Origin: Deltaproteobacteria bacterium
GTDB lineage: Bacteria; Desulfobacterota; Desulfobaccia; Desulfobaccales; Desulfobaccaceae
DNA length: 7,898 nucleotides
Direction of reading: 5' to 3'
Assembly: GCA_016874895.1 (NCBI GenBank)
Contig: VGSX01000159.1
Location: 1-7,898 of the forward strand
Shown: in pieces, positions 1 through 6,436 of the stretch
Numbering within the stretch: position 1 is the first letter of the stretch
Layout: every line of letters starts with the position of its first letter
Notes under the pieces: model-generated
Databases searched by the model: none
Seen by the model: only the letters and a program-made list of their open reading frames with translations
Told to the model about the DNA's origin: nothing
Program-made: the position numbers and the translations under genes

Positions 1-197
1 ACTTTCATGTGAAATTTACCATTTTGAATAGGACTGATTTTCTGGTTGGCAATCCAGGAGCGGTTGGCTACGTAATCATAGAGGTTGTCCGGGAATTCAA
101 CCACCACCGTTAACTTCTTCGAATCATCTTCCTTAAATACCCCAAACGACTTTTCATAGAATAACTCAGGCGAATAATCAGAGGGATAATCAAGGTA
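1..197 (-). pseudogene. WYL-domain regulator, C-terminal fragment (runs off left edge)
   Basis: On the minus strand an open frame continues past position 1. From about 197 downward it no longer looks like the helicase upstream of it. It has the pattern typical of the C-terminal extension of WYL-domain transcription regulators: a YPSDYSPE segment, then SFGVFK, a beta-strand-like LTVVVEF, and YVANRSW..NQKI, comparable to the family pattern 'FGIF.(G)..V.IRF....YV.ER.WHPSQ'. The DNA-binding helix-turn-helix and most of the WYL domain are absent, because the preceding sequence in the same frame belongs to a restriction/helicase protein. WYL proteins often control defence genes, which suits the neighbouring restriction remnant. 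The call rests on pattern recognition of about 65 residues; the rest lies outside the window. Confidence 0.5.
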
Positions 198-750
198 GCC
201 GTTCAGGCGGGGAAAGGTGATTTCGCAAGCCTGGCGGTCAGGGAGAGTCCGCACGTGGGTGGGTATGGGGCCGGGCTTGGGGTCCTTGGCAGAGCCGGAA
301 CAGGGGATAAAAGAAAACGGCACGCCGTACAGATACCACGCATTTTACCTGTTCCCCCAGCTTTCCGGGTTTGCCGATGGTATTCATGACTTCCCGGAGC
401 AGGTCTTCGTCGGTGATATTATCCACGCTGCGGCCAGGAAAGCGCAGACGGTATTCCGCCTTAAACTCTTCAATCTTTCGGGCGGCCAGCTTCTTAAACT
501 CCGGGCTCATGGCCTCCCCGGATTCAAGCTGCTCGCTGTCAATCAAAATGGCGTTGGGCCGCACCCGCCAGGAGCCGTTGGCCTCATTACTGAAAATGGG
601 GAGTTGGCCGGTCACCACGATGGTGGCGCCGTCCGGCAGGGTCTTCTCCCACCCGGCCAGATAGTCAAAGACCAGCTTGGAGACGTTGGTATTGTTGCAG
701 ACCACGATAAAGACCGGCGGCGTCTGGCCCTTGGCCTGAGCCTCGGGGTT
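198..750 (-). pseudogene. Restriction/helicase protein remnant (BPTD_3080-like), internal deletion with frameshift
   Basis: Residues encoded from about 750 down to 328 (TPPVFIVVCNN, LVFDYLAGWEK, ILIDSEQLESG, FKKLAARKIEEFKAEYR, MNTIGKPGKLGE, CVVSV) match the C-terminal helicase half of the large BPTD_3080-type restriction endonucleases, which resemble type III Res subunits. Right after CVVSV the family normally continues with helicase motif V (T-E-G-W-D) and motif VI (Q-x-x-G-R-x-x-R). Both are missing. Family sequence resumes in another frame at about 329 with YGVPFSFIP and SAKDPKPGP, then ACEITFPR ending near 198. So about 60 codons plus a frame-breaking number of bases have been lost. The first continuous frame runs 861-238 and ends in about 30 meaningless residues. 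The N-terminal part of the gene, with the Walker A half, is also gone. A functional product is not credible. Confidence 0.75.
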
Positions 751-774
751 CCGTGGGCACCCGGGGCACCTTGA

Positions 775-1044
775 CGATGGTTGATGTTCCAGTTCGGCAA
801 TGGTACTCCGGCACCTATTTAGAAACGTATTCCGCTCCTGTTCTTTCGTAAAACGTGCCAAGCCAAGCTCAATGTTGACCTTAAGCTGTTTCTCGCTGAA
901 CGGTTTGACGATATACCCCTATGGGGCGGTCGCCTTGGCTCTCTCCAGGATTTCCGAGTTTGAATAAGCGGTAAGATAGATGACGGGGATGGCCAGGTTC
1001 TCGAGGATGCGGGCGGCCAGCCTGATGCCGTCCATGTCGCCTTT
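775..1044 (-). pseudogene. Response-regulator receiver domain fragment with amber stop
   Basis: The frame reads KGDMDGIRLA, then AIPVIYLTAYSN, then ERAKATAP, a TAG stop at 921-919, and then GYIVKPFSEKQL. These are the second half of a CheY-like receiver domain: the G-x-M-D-G-I loop after the phosphoacceptor strand, the conserved threonine in YLTAY, and the invariant lysine in VKPF. The usual codon before GYIVKPF in such proteins is tyrosine (TAT/TAC), so one base change explains the stop. The first half of the domain, including the phosphoacceptor aspartate, is replaced by integrase and unrecognised sequence. After about 780 the frame runs directly into the helicase remnant. A TTG at 861 could start a 207-codon frame, but it would encode only the tail of this domain plus helicase debris. 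Confidence 0.7.
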
Positions 1045-1095
1045 ATGGAGAGAATCCGGTTCTCGGTCTCCCGGAAAATGGCCCTGGTCTGCTCC

Positions 1096-1293
1096 TCGGG
1101 TGCGCAATTGCGCCGCTTTCGCCGGGGTCATATCGTCTTTAAACTGGCGTCCGGCTTTTTCCTCTATTTGCATGTTTTCTTTCCGGTAAAAAATATAGTA
1201 TATTATTTCGACTCTGCCATCCGCAGCAGTTCCCTCGACGTAATATACACCGGGGTATTTGGTCTTAAATCTTTTTTGTTCGGGCAAGGCCAA
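1096..1293 (-). pseudogene. Tyrosine-type integrase, N-terminal arm-binding fragment
   Basis: About 66 residues starting at a TTG codon resemble the N-terminal arm-type DNA-binding region of phage/island tyrosine integrases. The recognisable pieces are KRFKTKYPGVYYVEGTA, IYYIFYRKE, IEEKAGRQFKDDMTPAKAAQLR. The family is normally about 350-420 residues, with the catalytic R-H-R-Y in the C-terminal half; none of that is present. At about 1095 the sequence changes to unrecognised residues and then, in the same frame, to a receiver domain. An alternative frame across 1050-1095 reads EEQTRAIFRETENRIL, so a frameshift may sit near the junction. A TAG lies two codons before the TTG, so any intact start has been lost or the gene began here with a weak start. 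It marks a former integrated element. Confidence 0.6.
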
Positions 1294-1351
1294 TCTCTAA
1301 CTCATGAAACAATAAGAAAAACAAGAGGTTAAGTGAAAAAATGAGTTTTGC

Positions 1352-1368
1352 AAAAATCTCCTGGAGAT
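1352..1368 (-). terminator. Probable intrinsic terminator of the desulfurase-UPF0280 operon
   Basis: On the minus strand, 16 bases after the UPF0280 stop codon, ATCTC-CAG-GAGAT is followed directly by a run of five T (the last stem base is shared). The stem is only five base pairs with a three-base loop, so it is weak, but the placement is right for an operon end. Confidence 0.5.
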
Positions 1369-1383
1369 CGAATTAATCCCGGC

Positions 1384-2103
1384 TTACAGAGGCGTCAGCT
1401 CTACCTCTCCCCAGGCTCCCAATTTATCCCCGCATATCGCTACGCCACCCAGCAGGCCGTTGATGCTTCCGAGCCACTCCAGGGCTGCGGTAATATCTCC
1501 CGGTTGCTTGATACGGTTGCCCAAGGCGGTGGCCGCGGCGTCCGCCAGGGCCGTATCCCCGGCCAGGACACAGGCTGCCTCGGCCCGGCCCAAGCTCAGG
1601 GAATGCCCCACGGTCCCAGAGGAAGTGCATACTCCCAGGGGCATCTGCGCCGCCGGGATTCGCAGCCCCACCTTAAGGCTCAGAGGCGAGCGGCCGGCCC
1701 ATAACGCCACGGTGGCCGGTTCCCCTAATTTCAGAAAGATATCCCCCCCGTTTTCGACGATGACCTCCGTGCTGTGGTGCAGCAGTTCCCGGCCCACCGC
1801 GGCCGCAATGGCTCCGGCCACCGCGGCCATGGGGCCCACCTGAACCTGGGCCGCGGCTCGGATCATGTCTTTAACCAGGGGCGGGGCCAGCGGGTCTTCC
1901 GGCCAGGGAGTCAGGCTTTCCAGAAAACCGGGATGTTGGGCGATATAATGCTCCAACCGGCGGCGCTCCTGGTGCACCACCGCGGTGGCCTCCTGGCGCA
2001 GATCCCGTTCCGCCAGGATCATGAGATCGGTCTGGTATATTTTTATCTCAAAGCCCATCAGTCGTTCCCGAACCATGCGGGTGCGATACGTTCTCAGCGT
2101 CAT
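1384..2103 (-). CDS. UPF0280 (COG2122) family, ApbE-like protein
   Basis: This 239-residue protein is full length for UPF0280, a family related in fold to the FAD:protein FMN transferase ApbE. The start fits the family: an RTYR motif near residue 4, then IKIYQTDLMILAERDL at 20-35. Conserved blocks follow in order: GPMAAVAGAIAAAVG (90-104), ENGGDIFLK (117-125), CTSSGTVGHSLS (159-170) and DTALADAAATALGN (183-196). The last block resembles the metal-binding ADA.AT segment of ApbE. No signal peptide or membrane helix is evident, so it is probably cytoplasmic. The biochemical function is not established; I recall a methanogen COG2122 protein being linked to sulfide assimilation. It is the last gene of the operon, 56 bp after the permease. 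A GAGAAG directly abuts the ATG, so the start is supported by family alignment rather than by a well-spaced ribosome site. Confidence 0.85.
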   Translation of the reverse strand: MTLRTYRTRMVRERLMGFEIKIYQTDLMILAERDLRQEATAVVHQERRRLEHYIAQHPGFLESLTPWPEDPLAPPLVKDMIRAAAQVQVGPMAAVAGAIAAAVGRELLHHSTEVIVENGGDIFLKLGEPATVALWAGRSPLSLKVGLRIPAAQMPLGVCTSSGTVGHSLSLGRAEAACVLAGDTALADAAATALGNRIKQPGDITAALEWLGSINGLLGGVAICGDKLGAWGEVELTPL

Positions 2104-2159
2104 CTTCTCATCAAGAGATGTTTCAAATTTTAATTGTTAAGGCTGACCGCCTGATTCAT

Positions 2160-3041
2160 TTAACTTCCCAAAATTGTAATAAATCCCACCCCGGCCGCCA
2201 TACACAGGGCCCCGGTAACTCTGGCCAGAAAGTGGCCTTCCCCCAGCCACAGGCCGCCGTAAAGAACGCTGAACAGCAGGCTGGTGCGTTTGATGGCGAT
2301 CAGGTAGGCCGCCGGGGCCTGGCTGATGCCCTGGAAGTGGCAGAGGATGCTGACCGCCATGCAAAAGCCCACCATAAGCCCCCAGACAGGCTTTTGGGTA
2401 ATCTGCAGCCCGGGGCGGGAACTCCAGGGATAGCCCACCAGTAGCAACCCGCTGAAAACGGTGGGATAAAACAACCCGAAAAAAGTCGGGGCAGACTGGA
2501 GCACCGCCAGTTTTCCCAGGGCCGAGGTGATCGCGTAGAGGGCGGCGGCCAGGAGCATCCAGCGGGGGCCAGGGAGCCGCCACAGAGCCGACCAGGGGGC
2601 CAGCCAGCCGCGCCTTAATTCCTGCACATTGAGGAGATAGCTCCCCCAGGCGATCCCCCCTATGCCCAGGATGCCCCAGATATTCAGGGTTTCCTGGAGC
2701 AGCAGCCAGCCGGTGAGGATGAGCAACAGGGGCGTAAAGGCCATCATGGGGGCGCAGACCGACAAGGGCGCGGTTTTCAGGGCCAGCATATAGAGGAGAC
2801 CGGCTGCGGCTTCCAGGGGCAGGGCCACTGCCACCACCAGAAAAAAATCCGGGCCCAGCGCCGGTATGGGGGTCCACAGCCAGCCGAGGGTCAGGATGGG
2901 CACGGTGTAGCACAGGCGCAACAGAGCCATGCCATACGGGCTGAGATCCGTGAAAAACCGCTTCATCAAAGCGTCCGAGGTGGCCAACCCCAACGCGGAC
3001 CCCAAGCCCCAAAGAAACCACCATTGGCCCATCATGCCCAA
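2160..3041 (-). CDS. EamA/DMT-family permease
   Basis: The product is very hydrophobic, about 290 residues, with room for ten transmembrane helices (roughly 6-26, 37-57, 66-86, 95-115, 121-139, 158-178, 186-206, 218-238, 243-263, 272-291). It has the two-repeat layout of EamA drug/metabolite transporters. Family hallmarks are the glutamate after helix 4 (LLLQET, E117) and the matching segment of repeat two, IAIKRTSLLFSVLYGG followed by LGE (E268). DMT members export or import small metabolites, and the substrate here is unknown. The longest frame begins at TTG 3041; ATG at 3035 or 3032 is at least as likely, and none has a well-placed ribosome site (a GAGGT lies about 15-20 bases upstream). 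It follows the desulfurase by 39 bp and precedes UPF0280 by 56 bp, so co-transcription is likely. Confidence 0.88.
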   Translation of the reverse strand: MGMMGQWWFLWGLGSALGLATSDALMKRFFTDLSPYGMALLRLCYTVPILTLGWLWTPIPALGPDFFLVVAVALPLEAAAGLLYMLALKTAPLSVCAPMMAFTPLLLILTGWLLLQETLNIWGILGIGGIAWGSYLLNVQELRRGWLAPWSALWRLPGPRWMLLAAALYAITSALGKLAVLQSAPTFFGLFYPTVFSGLLLVGYPWSSRPGLQITQKPVWGLMVGFCMAVSILCHFQGISQAPAAYLIAIKRTSLLFSVLYGGLWLGEGHFLARVTGALCMAAGVGFITILGS

Positions 3042-3080
3042 AAACCGATCAATTCTACCTCAAGCCCCAAAATATTGTGG

Positions 3081-4214
3081 CTACCATCTGTGGGTTAGAC
3101 CCCGGACCCGGTCCAGGATGAGTAAGGCAGCCCGATCAACCTCCGCAACCGTGGTCTGTCTCCCGAGGCTGAGGCGCACGGCTCCTTTTCCCACTTCCGG
3201 GGGCACCCCCATGGCCGCCAGGACGTGTGACAGTTTTACCTCCGGGCCATGGCAGGCCGCACCCGTGGACGCCGCCAACTCCGGTATGCCGGCCAGGATA
3301 TCGGCCCCGGCGCAACCGGGAAATGACACATTCAGGGTGTTGGGCAGGCGCTCCCTCTCTGGCCCGTTCAGGACCAGGGCCGGGAAACCGGCCAGCAGAC
3401 TCTGGTGCAACCGGTCCCGCAGGGCCTGGAAATGGGCCGTATCCTCTGCCAGACGGTGCCTTACCAGATCACAGGCCAGACCCATGGCCACATCCAGGAT
3501 GACATTCTCGGTGCCAGCCCGTCGGCCTCCCTCCTGGGAGGCGCCATGGATGAGCGGCGTCAGGTGGCAGCCGCTTCTGATATATAACGCCCCGATGCCT
3601 TTTGGGGCATAGAGCTTATGCCCGGCCAGGGTGAGAAAATCAACCTGGAGCTTTCCCACGTTGACCGGGATTTTCCCCACCGATTGGGCTGCGTCGGTAT
3701 GCAGGAGGACGTTGTGCTCCCGGGCCACCTGGCCGATCTCGGCCAGAGGCTGGATGGCCCCGGTTTCGTTATTGGCGTGCATCACGGAGATCAGGGTGGT
3801 CTGGGGCCTCAGGGCCCGGCGGATATCATCCGGGTCCACCTGTCCCCTCCCATCCACCTTGACAAAGGTAACGTCCCAGCCTTCTTCCAGGAGAAAGAGG
3901 CAAGGATTGAGTACCGCCGGGTGTTCTATGGTGGTGGTAATAAGGTGCTTGCCCTTGCCCCGGTGATAATGGCAGACGCCTTTGAGCACCCAGTTATTGG
4001 CCTCAGTGGCGCCGCTGACAAAGACGATTTCCTCCGGGAGGCAGCCCAATAAAGCCGCCACCTGTTCCCGGGCCCGCTGCACCGCGGCTTTGGCCCTCTG
4101 CCCCAGGGGATAATCGCTGCTGGGGTTGCCGTATTCCTCCCCCTGATAGGCCTGCACCCCCTGGGCTACTTCGGGGGCGACGGGCGTCGTGGCGTTGTAA
4201 TCCAAATAAATCAC
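3081..4214 (-). CDS. Cysteine desulfurase (NifS/IscS family, class V aminotransferase fold)
   Basis: This PLP enzyme should take sulfur from cysteine, releasing alanine and leaving a persulfide for iron-sulfur cluster or thio-cofactor synthesis. At 377 residues it is slightly shorter than IscS. The start YLDYNATTP is the family N-terminus. Visible key residues are H98 in IEHPAV (PLP stacking), N148/E150 in HANNETG, D174 and Q177 in HTDAAQS (PLP contacts), and H199-K200 in LAGHKLYAPKG (Schiff-base lysine). R231/R232 lie in QEGGRRAGTEN, and C321 in STGAACHGPE is the persulfide-carrying cysteine. SHVLAAMG and VRLSLGR complete the match. All catalytic residues are intact. Translation starts at GTG with a strong AAGGAG six bases upstream. 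It is the first gene of the operon with the permease and UPF0280. No IscU or Nif scaffold gene lies beside it, so the acceptor is unknown. Confidence 0.95.
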   Translation of the reverse strand: MIYLDYNATTPVAPEVAQGVQAYQGEEYGNPSSDYPLGQRAKAAVQRAREQVAALLGCLPEEIVFVSGATEANNWVLKGVCHYHRGKGKHLITTTIEHPAVLNPCLFLLEEGWDVTFVKVDGRGQVDPDDIRRALRPQTTLISVMHANNETGAIQPLAEIGQVAREHNVLLHTDAAQSVGKIPVNVGKLQVDFLTLAGHKLYAPKGIGALYIRSGCHLTPLIHGASQEGGRRAGTENVILDVAMGLACDLVRHRLAEDTAHFQALRDRLHQSLLAGFPALVLNGPERERLPNTLNVSFPGCAGADILAGIPELAASTGAACHGPEVKLSHVLAAMGVPPEVGKGAVRLSLGRQTTVAEVDRAALLILDRVRGLTHRW

Positions 4215-4267
4215 TGGAATCTCCTTCCCGGTAAGTCAAGGCGTTAACTCCGGTGGGATGTGTTCCT

Positions 4268-4273
4268 ATTATA
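4268..4273 (-). promoter_or_regulatory. -10 element for the cysteine desulfurase operon
   Basis: A perfect TATAAT on the minus strand lies about 54 bases upstream of the GTG start, predicting a leader of about 45-50 bases. The -35 position (around 4291-4296, AAGAAT) does not resemble TTGACA, so either an activator or AT-rich upstream DNA would have to help. Confidence 0.45.
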
Positions 4274-4364
4274 CTCAAAATTGGTGTGTAATTCTTCCGC
4301 TATTTGAAAACAGATTTTCATTTTCCCTCAACCGAGTGAACTCTAACGATACCACTTCCTTCAT

Positions 4365-4398
4365 CCCCTCTCCCCCTTGGGGGTCAGGGTGAGGGGGT
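4365..4398. repeat. C/G-rich imperfect palindrome
   Basis: CCCCTC (4365-4370) pairs with GAGGGG (4391-4396). The stem continues across a T/T mismatch as CCC (4372-4374) with GGG (4387-4389). An alternative inner hairpin uses CCCC and GGGG around CTTG. The motif resembles dispersed 'CCCCTCACCCT...AGGGGGAGAGGGG' palindromes that I recall from other genomes. It lies between the two divergent operons and could be a mobile palindromic repeat or a transcription boundary; only one copy is in the window. Confidence 0.55.
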
Positions 4399-4470
4399 CC
4401 ATTAATCAATAATACCTCTTAGTTATCCCCAACTCAAGCCATCGCCTGGAACTTGTGGGTAATGTTCAGC

Positions 4471-4479
4471 TGCTATAAA
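4471..4479 (+). promoter_or_regulatory. Candidate extended -10 promoter for the liv operon
   Basis: TGCTATAAA fits the extended -10 pattern TGnTATAAT at all but the last base. No good -35 stands 17 bases upstream, which is tolerable for extended -10 promoters. It would give a livH leader of about 190 bases containing the dyads described below. Confidence 0.3.
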
Positions 4480-4517
4480 GGGGGATTGCAACGGTAAACT
4501 GAAAGTCGAAAACCCCG

Positions 4518-4539
4518 GGATGGGCCGCCGCGCCCGTCC
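4518..4539 (+). other. GC-rich hairpin in the livH leader
   Basis: GGATGGGC (4518-4525) pairs with GCCCGTCC (4532-4539) over eight base pairs (one G-U), with loop CGCCGC. A run of five T follows at 4547-4551, seven bases after the stem. This is attenuator-like, but the gap before the T-run is longer than in a standard intrinsic terminator. Confidence 0.35.
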
Positions 4540-4557
4540 AAAGCCGTTTTTGCCTCC

Positions 4558-4572
4558 CTAAGGCATCCTTAG
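4558..4572. promoter_or_regulatory. Perfect dyad CTAAGG-CAT-CCTTAG, possible operator
   Basis: Two six-base half-sites in exact inverted orientation are separated by three bases. The dyad ends three bases before a candidate -35 (4575) of the liv operon. Symmetry and position suit a dimeric regulator site; no regulator is identified. Confidence 0.35.
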
Positions 4573-4574
4573 CC

Positions 4575-4603
4575 TTGCATTCTGGCGCTAAATGGGGTAA
4601 AAG
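4575..4603 (+). promoter_or_regulatory. Weak sigma70-like promoter candidate for livH
   Basis: TTGCAT (4575-4580) and TAAAAG (4598-4603) are separated by the ideal 17 bases. They match the consensus hexamers at only three and four positions. The start point would be about 65 bases before the livH ATG. It competes with the candidate at 4471. Confidence 0.25.
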
Positions 4604-4635
4604 ATAACATTCCCCCGGTGGAGGAAGCAGGTTCA

Positions 4636-4649
4636 GGGCGACGACGCCC
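4636..4649 (+). other. Small hairpin before livH
   Basis: GGGCG-ACGA-CGCCC forms a five-pair GC stem with a four-base loop, 27 bases before the livH start codon. It may be chance in GC-rich DNA, but it lies in the untranslated leader close to where ribosomes bind. Confidence 0.25.
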
Positions 4650-4676
4650 ATCATTTCAGGTTAACGAGTTCAGCGG

Positions 4677-5540
4677 ATGCTCCTGCAGCAGATTCTCAAC
4701 GGCCTCACCGCCGGCAGCGTTTATGCCCTCGTGGCCCTGGGCTATACCATGATTTATGGTATCCTGGGCCTCATCAACTTTGCCCAGGGCGAGCTCTACA
4801 TGGCCGGGGCCTTTGCCGCGGTTCTGCTCTTGAGCGCCTATGAGGTGAATTTTTTCCTGGCCTTTCTCTTCGGCATGGGGGTGGCGGCCCTGGTGGGGGT
4901 GACCCTGGAGCGCGTCGCCTTCCGCCCCTTGCGCGGGGCCCATCCTCTGGTGCCGCTCATCAGCGCCATCGGTGCTTCCATCCTGATGCAAAGCCTGGCC
5001 CTGCTGCTTTTCGGCCCCACGGACCGGGCTTTCCCGGTACAATTCGAGTTCGCCACCGTCGATGTGGCCGGCATTCCCATCTCCACCCTGCAGGGGGCTA
5101 TTTTCGGCTCGGCCGTATTCTTCATGACGCTTTTGGTCCTGTTTGTCAAATACACCAGATTCGGGAAAGCCATTATGGCCACGGCCCAGGATCAGGACAC
5201 CGCCCGTCTCATGGGCATCAATGTGGATCGCATGATCTCCCTGACTTTTCTCATCGGCTCGGCCCTCAGCGGCGCGGCCGGCATCATGATGGCCATCTAT
5301 TATAATGCCACTTACCCCCGCATGGGACTGCTGCCCGGCTTAAAGGCCTTCAGCGCCGCCATCCTGGGAGGGGTGGGGAACATCCCCGGAGCCATTGTGG
5401 GGGGGTTGATCCTGGGGGTGGCGGAAAATCTGGGGGCCGCCTATCTGTCTTCCGGGTACAAAGACGCCGTTGCCTTCGCTATTCTCATCGTCGTGTTGCT
5501 CCTGCGCCCCCGGGGCCTGCTGGGTGGCCGGGGCCATTGA
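4677..5540 (+). CDS. livH: LIV-type ABC transporter permease LivH
   Basis: This is one of the two inner-membrane channel subunits of a branched-chain amino acid/amide importer (HAAT family). At 287 residues it has the usual LivH length. The N-terminus LLQQILNGLTAGSVYALVALG and the block GLINFAQGELYMAGAF (31-46) are LivH hallmarks. The cytoplasmic EAA-like loop that docks the ATPases is FGKAIMATAQDQDTARLMG (162-180), followed by GSALSGAAGIMMA and the C-terminal FSAAILGGVGNIPGAIVGG and RPRGLLGG. About eight membrane helices are expected. The ATG has only a weak GAG-like ribosome site about 11 bases upstream, but the family N-terminus fixes it. The gene is first in the plus-strand operon, and its stop is three bases before livM. 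No binding-protein gene precedes it. Substrate specificity (leucine-type, urea or other amides) cannot be told. Confidence 0.93.
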   Translation: MLLQQILNGLTAGSVYALVALGYTMIYGILGLINFAQGELYMAGAFAAVLLLSAYEVNFFLAFLFGMGVAALVGVTLERVAFRPLRGAHPLVPLISAIGASILMQSLALLLFGPTDRAFPVQFEFATVDVAGIPISTLQGAIFGSAVFFMTLLVLFVKYTRFGKAIMATAQDQDTARLMGINVDRMISLTFLIGSALSGAAGIMMAIYYNATYPRMGLLPGLKAFSAAILGGVGNIPGAIVGGLILGVAENLGAAYLSSGYKDAVAFAILIVVLLLRPRGLLGGRGH

Positions 5541-5543
5541 ACC

Positions 5544-6428
5544 ATGACCGAATACTTCCTGCATTTAGCCATTATCAGCAGCTTTTATATCATCCTGGCC
5601 CTGAGTTTGAACCTGATCATCGGCTACTGCGGCCAGGTGTCATTAGGGCATGCTGCCTTTTACGGCATCGGGGCCTATACGTCGGCCCTGATCACCATCC
5701 ACTGGGGGGCCCCGTTCTTGTTGGGCCTGGTGCTGGCCGTCCTCGTGGCCGCTCTTTTCGGTCTGGGCCTGGGAATTCCCACCCTGCGGATCAGGGACGA
5801 CTATCTGGCCATCGTTACCCTGGGATTCGGGATTATTGTGGACCTGGTGCTCCTTAACCTGGAGGTCACCGGCGGCCCGGACGGCCTGACCAGAATACCG
5901 CCTCCCGATCTTTTCGGCCTGAATTTCCGATTCAAAGGCAACTATCTGACCCTGGTCATGTTTTGCGTCCTGGCGGTGCTGCTCCTGGTTTACCGTCTGG
6001 TGCACTCCCGCCATGGCCGGGCTTTGAAAGCTATCCGGGACCATGAGGTTACCGCCAGGGTTATGGGGATCAACACTGCGGCCTATAAAATCGCCATTTT
6101 TACCCTGTCCGCGGGAATGGCGGGGCTGGCCGGTTCCCTTTACGCTCATTACATCACCTTCATTAATCCGGAGAGCTTCGGGCTCCATACGTCCATTCTG
6201 ATCCTGACCATGGTGGTGCTGGGGGGCATGGGCAGCATCCTGGGTTCGGTGGTGGGGGCTGGCATCCTGACCATTCTTCCGGAGATGCTGCGGCGTTTCG
6301 CCGATTATCAAGACCTGGCCTACGGCGGCCTGCTCATCGCCATGCTGATCTGGCGCCCCCAGGGGTTATTGGGAGTGGGCAAAGTGAGTCAGAAATTCAT
6401 CCTCCCCAAGGGGAAGAAGGGCACTTAA
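5544..6428 (+). CDS. livM: LIV-type ABC transporter permease LivM
   Basis: The second channel subunit has 294 residues and about eight to ten membrane helices. It shows the LivM signature GQVSLGHAAFYGIGAYTSAL (30-49), the loop LRIRDDYLAIVTLGFG (81-96) and TGGPDGL (109-115). The EAA-like ATPase-docking loop is HGRALKAIRDHEVTARVMGI (157-176), followed by LSAGMAGLAGSLYAHY and VLGGMGSILGSVVGA. The C-terminus IWRPQGLLG is typical, followed by a short basic tail (KKGKK-like). It starts three bases after livH stops, implying translational coupling. Unlike in most LIV operons, a 130-bp spacer follows before the first ATPase gene. Confidence 0.93.
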   Translation: MTEYFLHLAIISSFYIILALSLNLIIGYCGQVSLGHAAFYGIGAYTSALITIHWGAPFLLGLVLAVLVAALFGLGLGIPTLRIRDDYLAIVTLGFGIIVDLVLLNLEVTGGPDGLTRIPPPDLFGLNFRFKGNYLTLVMFCVLAVLLLVYRLVHSRHGRALKAIRDHEVTARVMGINTAAYKIAIFTLSAGMAGLAGSLYAHYITFINPESFGLHTSILILTMVVLGGMGSILGSVVGAGILTILPEMLRRFADYQDLAYGGLLIAMLIWRPQGLLGVGKVSQKFILPKGKKGT

Positions 6429-6436
6429 GTGGGGGG

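Noticed and set aside
238..861. A 207-residue functional protein from the continuous frame
   Set aside because: It would start at a TTG inside a receiver-domain tail, continue through helicase debris and end in about 30 out-of-frame residues. It is better treated as fused remnants.
1341..1704. Plus-strand frames starting near 1341-1348
   Set aside because: The ATG at 1341 ends after 11 codons, and the longer frame is antisense to UPF0280 with low-complexity content.
2137..3024. 295-codon alternative frame over the DMT permease
   Set aside because: The product is Gly/Pro/Arg-rich and non-hydrophobic, while the overlapping frame gives a clean ten-helix EamA protein.
4466..4654. 62-codon minus-strand open frame upstream of livH
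   Set aside because: The product (NLLPPPGECYLLPHL and so on) shows no recognisable family, has no convincing ribosome site, and lies over the liv leader structures. Probably chance.
5643..6311. Long minus-strand open frame inside livM
   Set aside because: It is antisense to a clearly recognisable LivM, and its His/Gln/Asp-rich product is a typical GC-rich shadow.
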